This document shows, one piece after another, positions 63,892-64,000 of a stretch of 64,000 nucleotides of DNA (positions within the stretch are counted from its first letter, which is position 1; each line of letters starts with the position of its first letter). Origin of the DNA: Ephemerocybe angulata (lineage: Eukaryota; Basidiomycota; Agaricomycetes; Agaricales; Psathyrellaceae); contig JAACJK010000109.1 of the NCBI GenBank assembly GCA_013368325.1, positions 1,426,001 through 1,490,000 of the forward strand, given 5' to 3'. A program made the translations under genes and the position numbers. The notes below the pieces were generated by a model. It did not search any database and was not told where the DNA came from. It was given only the letters and a program-made list of their open reading frames with translations.

Positions 63892-64000
63892 CTAGAGATA
63901 GAACATGGAATCCTTCAAACCAGGGCCATTAACACCGCCATTCCACAAAGCCTGCGCCTCCTTGTACACCTCCTCAGGATTATCGCTGCTAGCCTTGGTG
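63892..64000 (-). CDS. 3' end of an unidentified gene (partial)
   Basis: A minus-strand frame enters from the right edge and stops at TAG 63892-63894. Its end reads PEEVYKEAQALWNGGVNGPGLKDSMFYL. It looks coding, but I do not recognise the family. The 250 bp between here and the mgm101 start hold the mgm101 promoter. Confidence 0.5.
   Translation of the reverse strand, partial: TKASSDNPEEVYKEAQALWNGGVNGPGLKDSMFYL

Overview
The window looks like a piece of nuclear genome from a mushroom-forming basidiomycete (Agaricomycetes). The evidence is dense genes broken by many 45-60 nt introns, a DUF6533 multi-span membrane protein, Clp1-like proteins, a large F-box/leucine-rich family, and a transposon-like ORF of a type I associate with Agaricomycetes. 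Housekeeping genes are intact: a mitochondrial bL28 ribosomal protein, PAPS reductase, mitochondrial GatB, Yaf9, Cox7, Mgm101 and an ATR/Mec1 checkpoint kinase. Exon joins were done by hand. In every spliced model except the DUF6533 gene, the ATR gene and one frameshifted gene, the exon lengths sum to a multiple of three.

Left part (1-18 kb): a 1.6-kb tandem duplication carries two Clp1-like genes and the 3' end of the mitochondrial L28 gene. It is followed by an F-box gene, a Pho80/Pcl-type cyclin, PAPS reductase (MET16 type), a TRP/Flc-like channel protein, GatB, and a divergently transcribed DUF262 (GmrSD-like) nuclear protein.

Middle (18-42 kb): three F-box paralogues share not only coding sequence but also a promoter block with a CACGTG box and a 31-bp imperfect dyad. 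One of the three carries an in-frame stop. Between them lie a DUF6533 membrane protein, a tandem pair of secreted cysteine-rich GPI-type proteins (the second frameshifted), and a 314-bp MITE flanked by TA. A tandem pair of CSN12/PCID2-type PCI proteins follows, then YAF9 and COX7 sharing a 169-bp divergent promoter, and a two-repeat protein of unknown function in which all six introns are phase 2.

Right part (42-64 kb): an aldo/keto reductase (with a decayed 3'-exon copy 2.3 kb away), a conserved unknown protein with a 24-nt microexon, an apparently intact transposon-like ORF, another F-box paralogue, a DsbA/thioredoxin-fold protein with a CxxS active site, the 8.4-kb ATR/Mec1 gene, MGM101, and the 3' end of one more gene.

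Most of the accessory content comes from local duplication. The least explained items are the two-repeat all-phase-2 gene, the shared F-box promoter module, the fungal DUF262 protein and the transposon-like gene.
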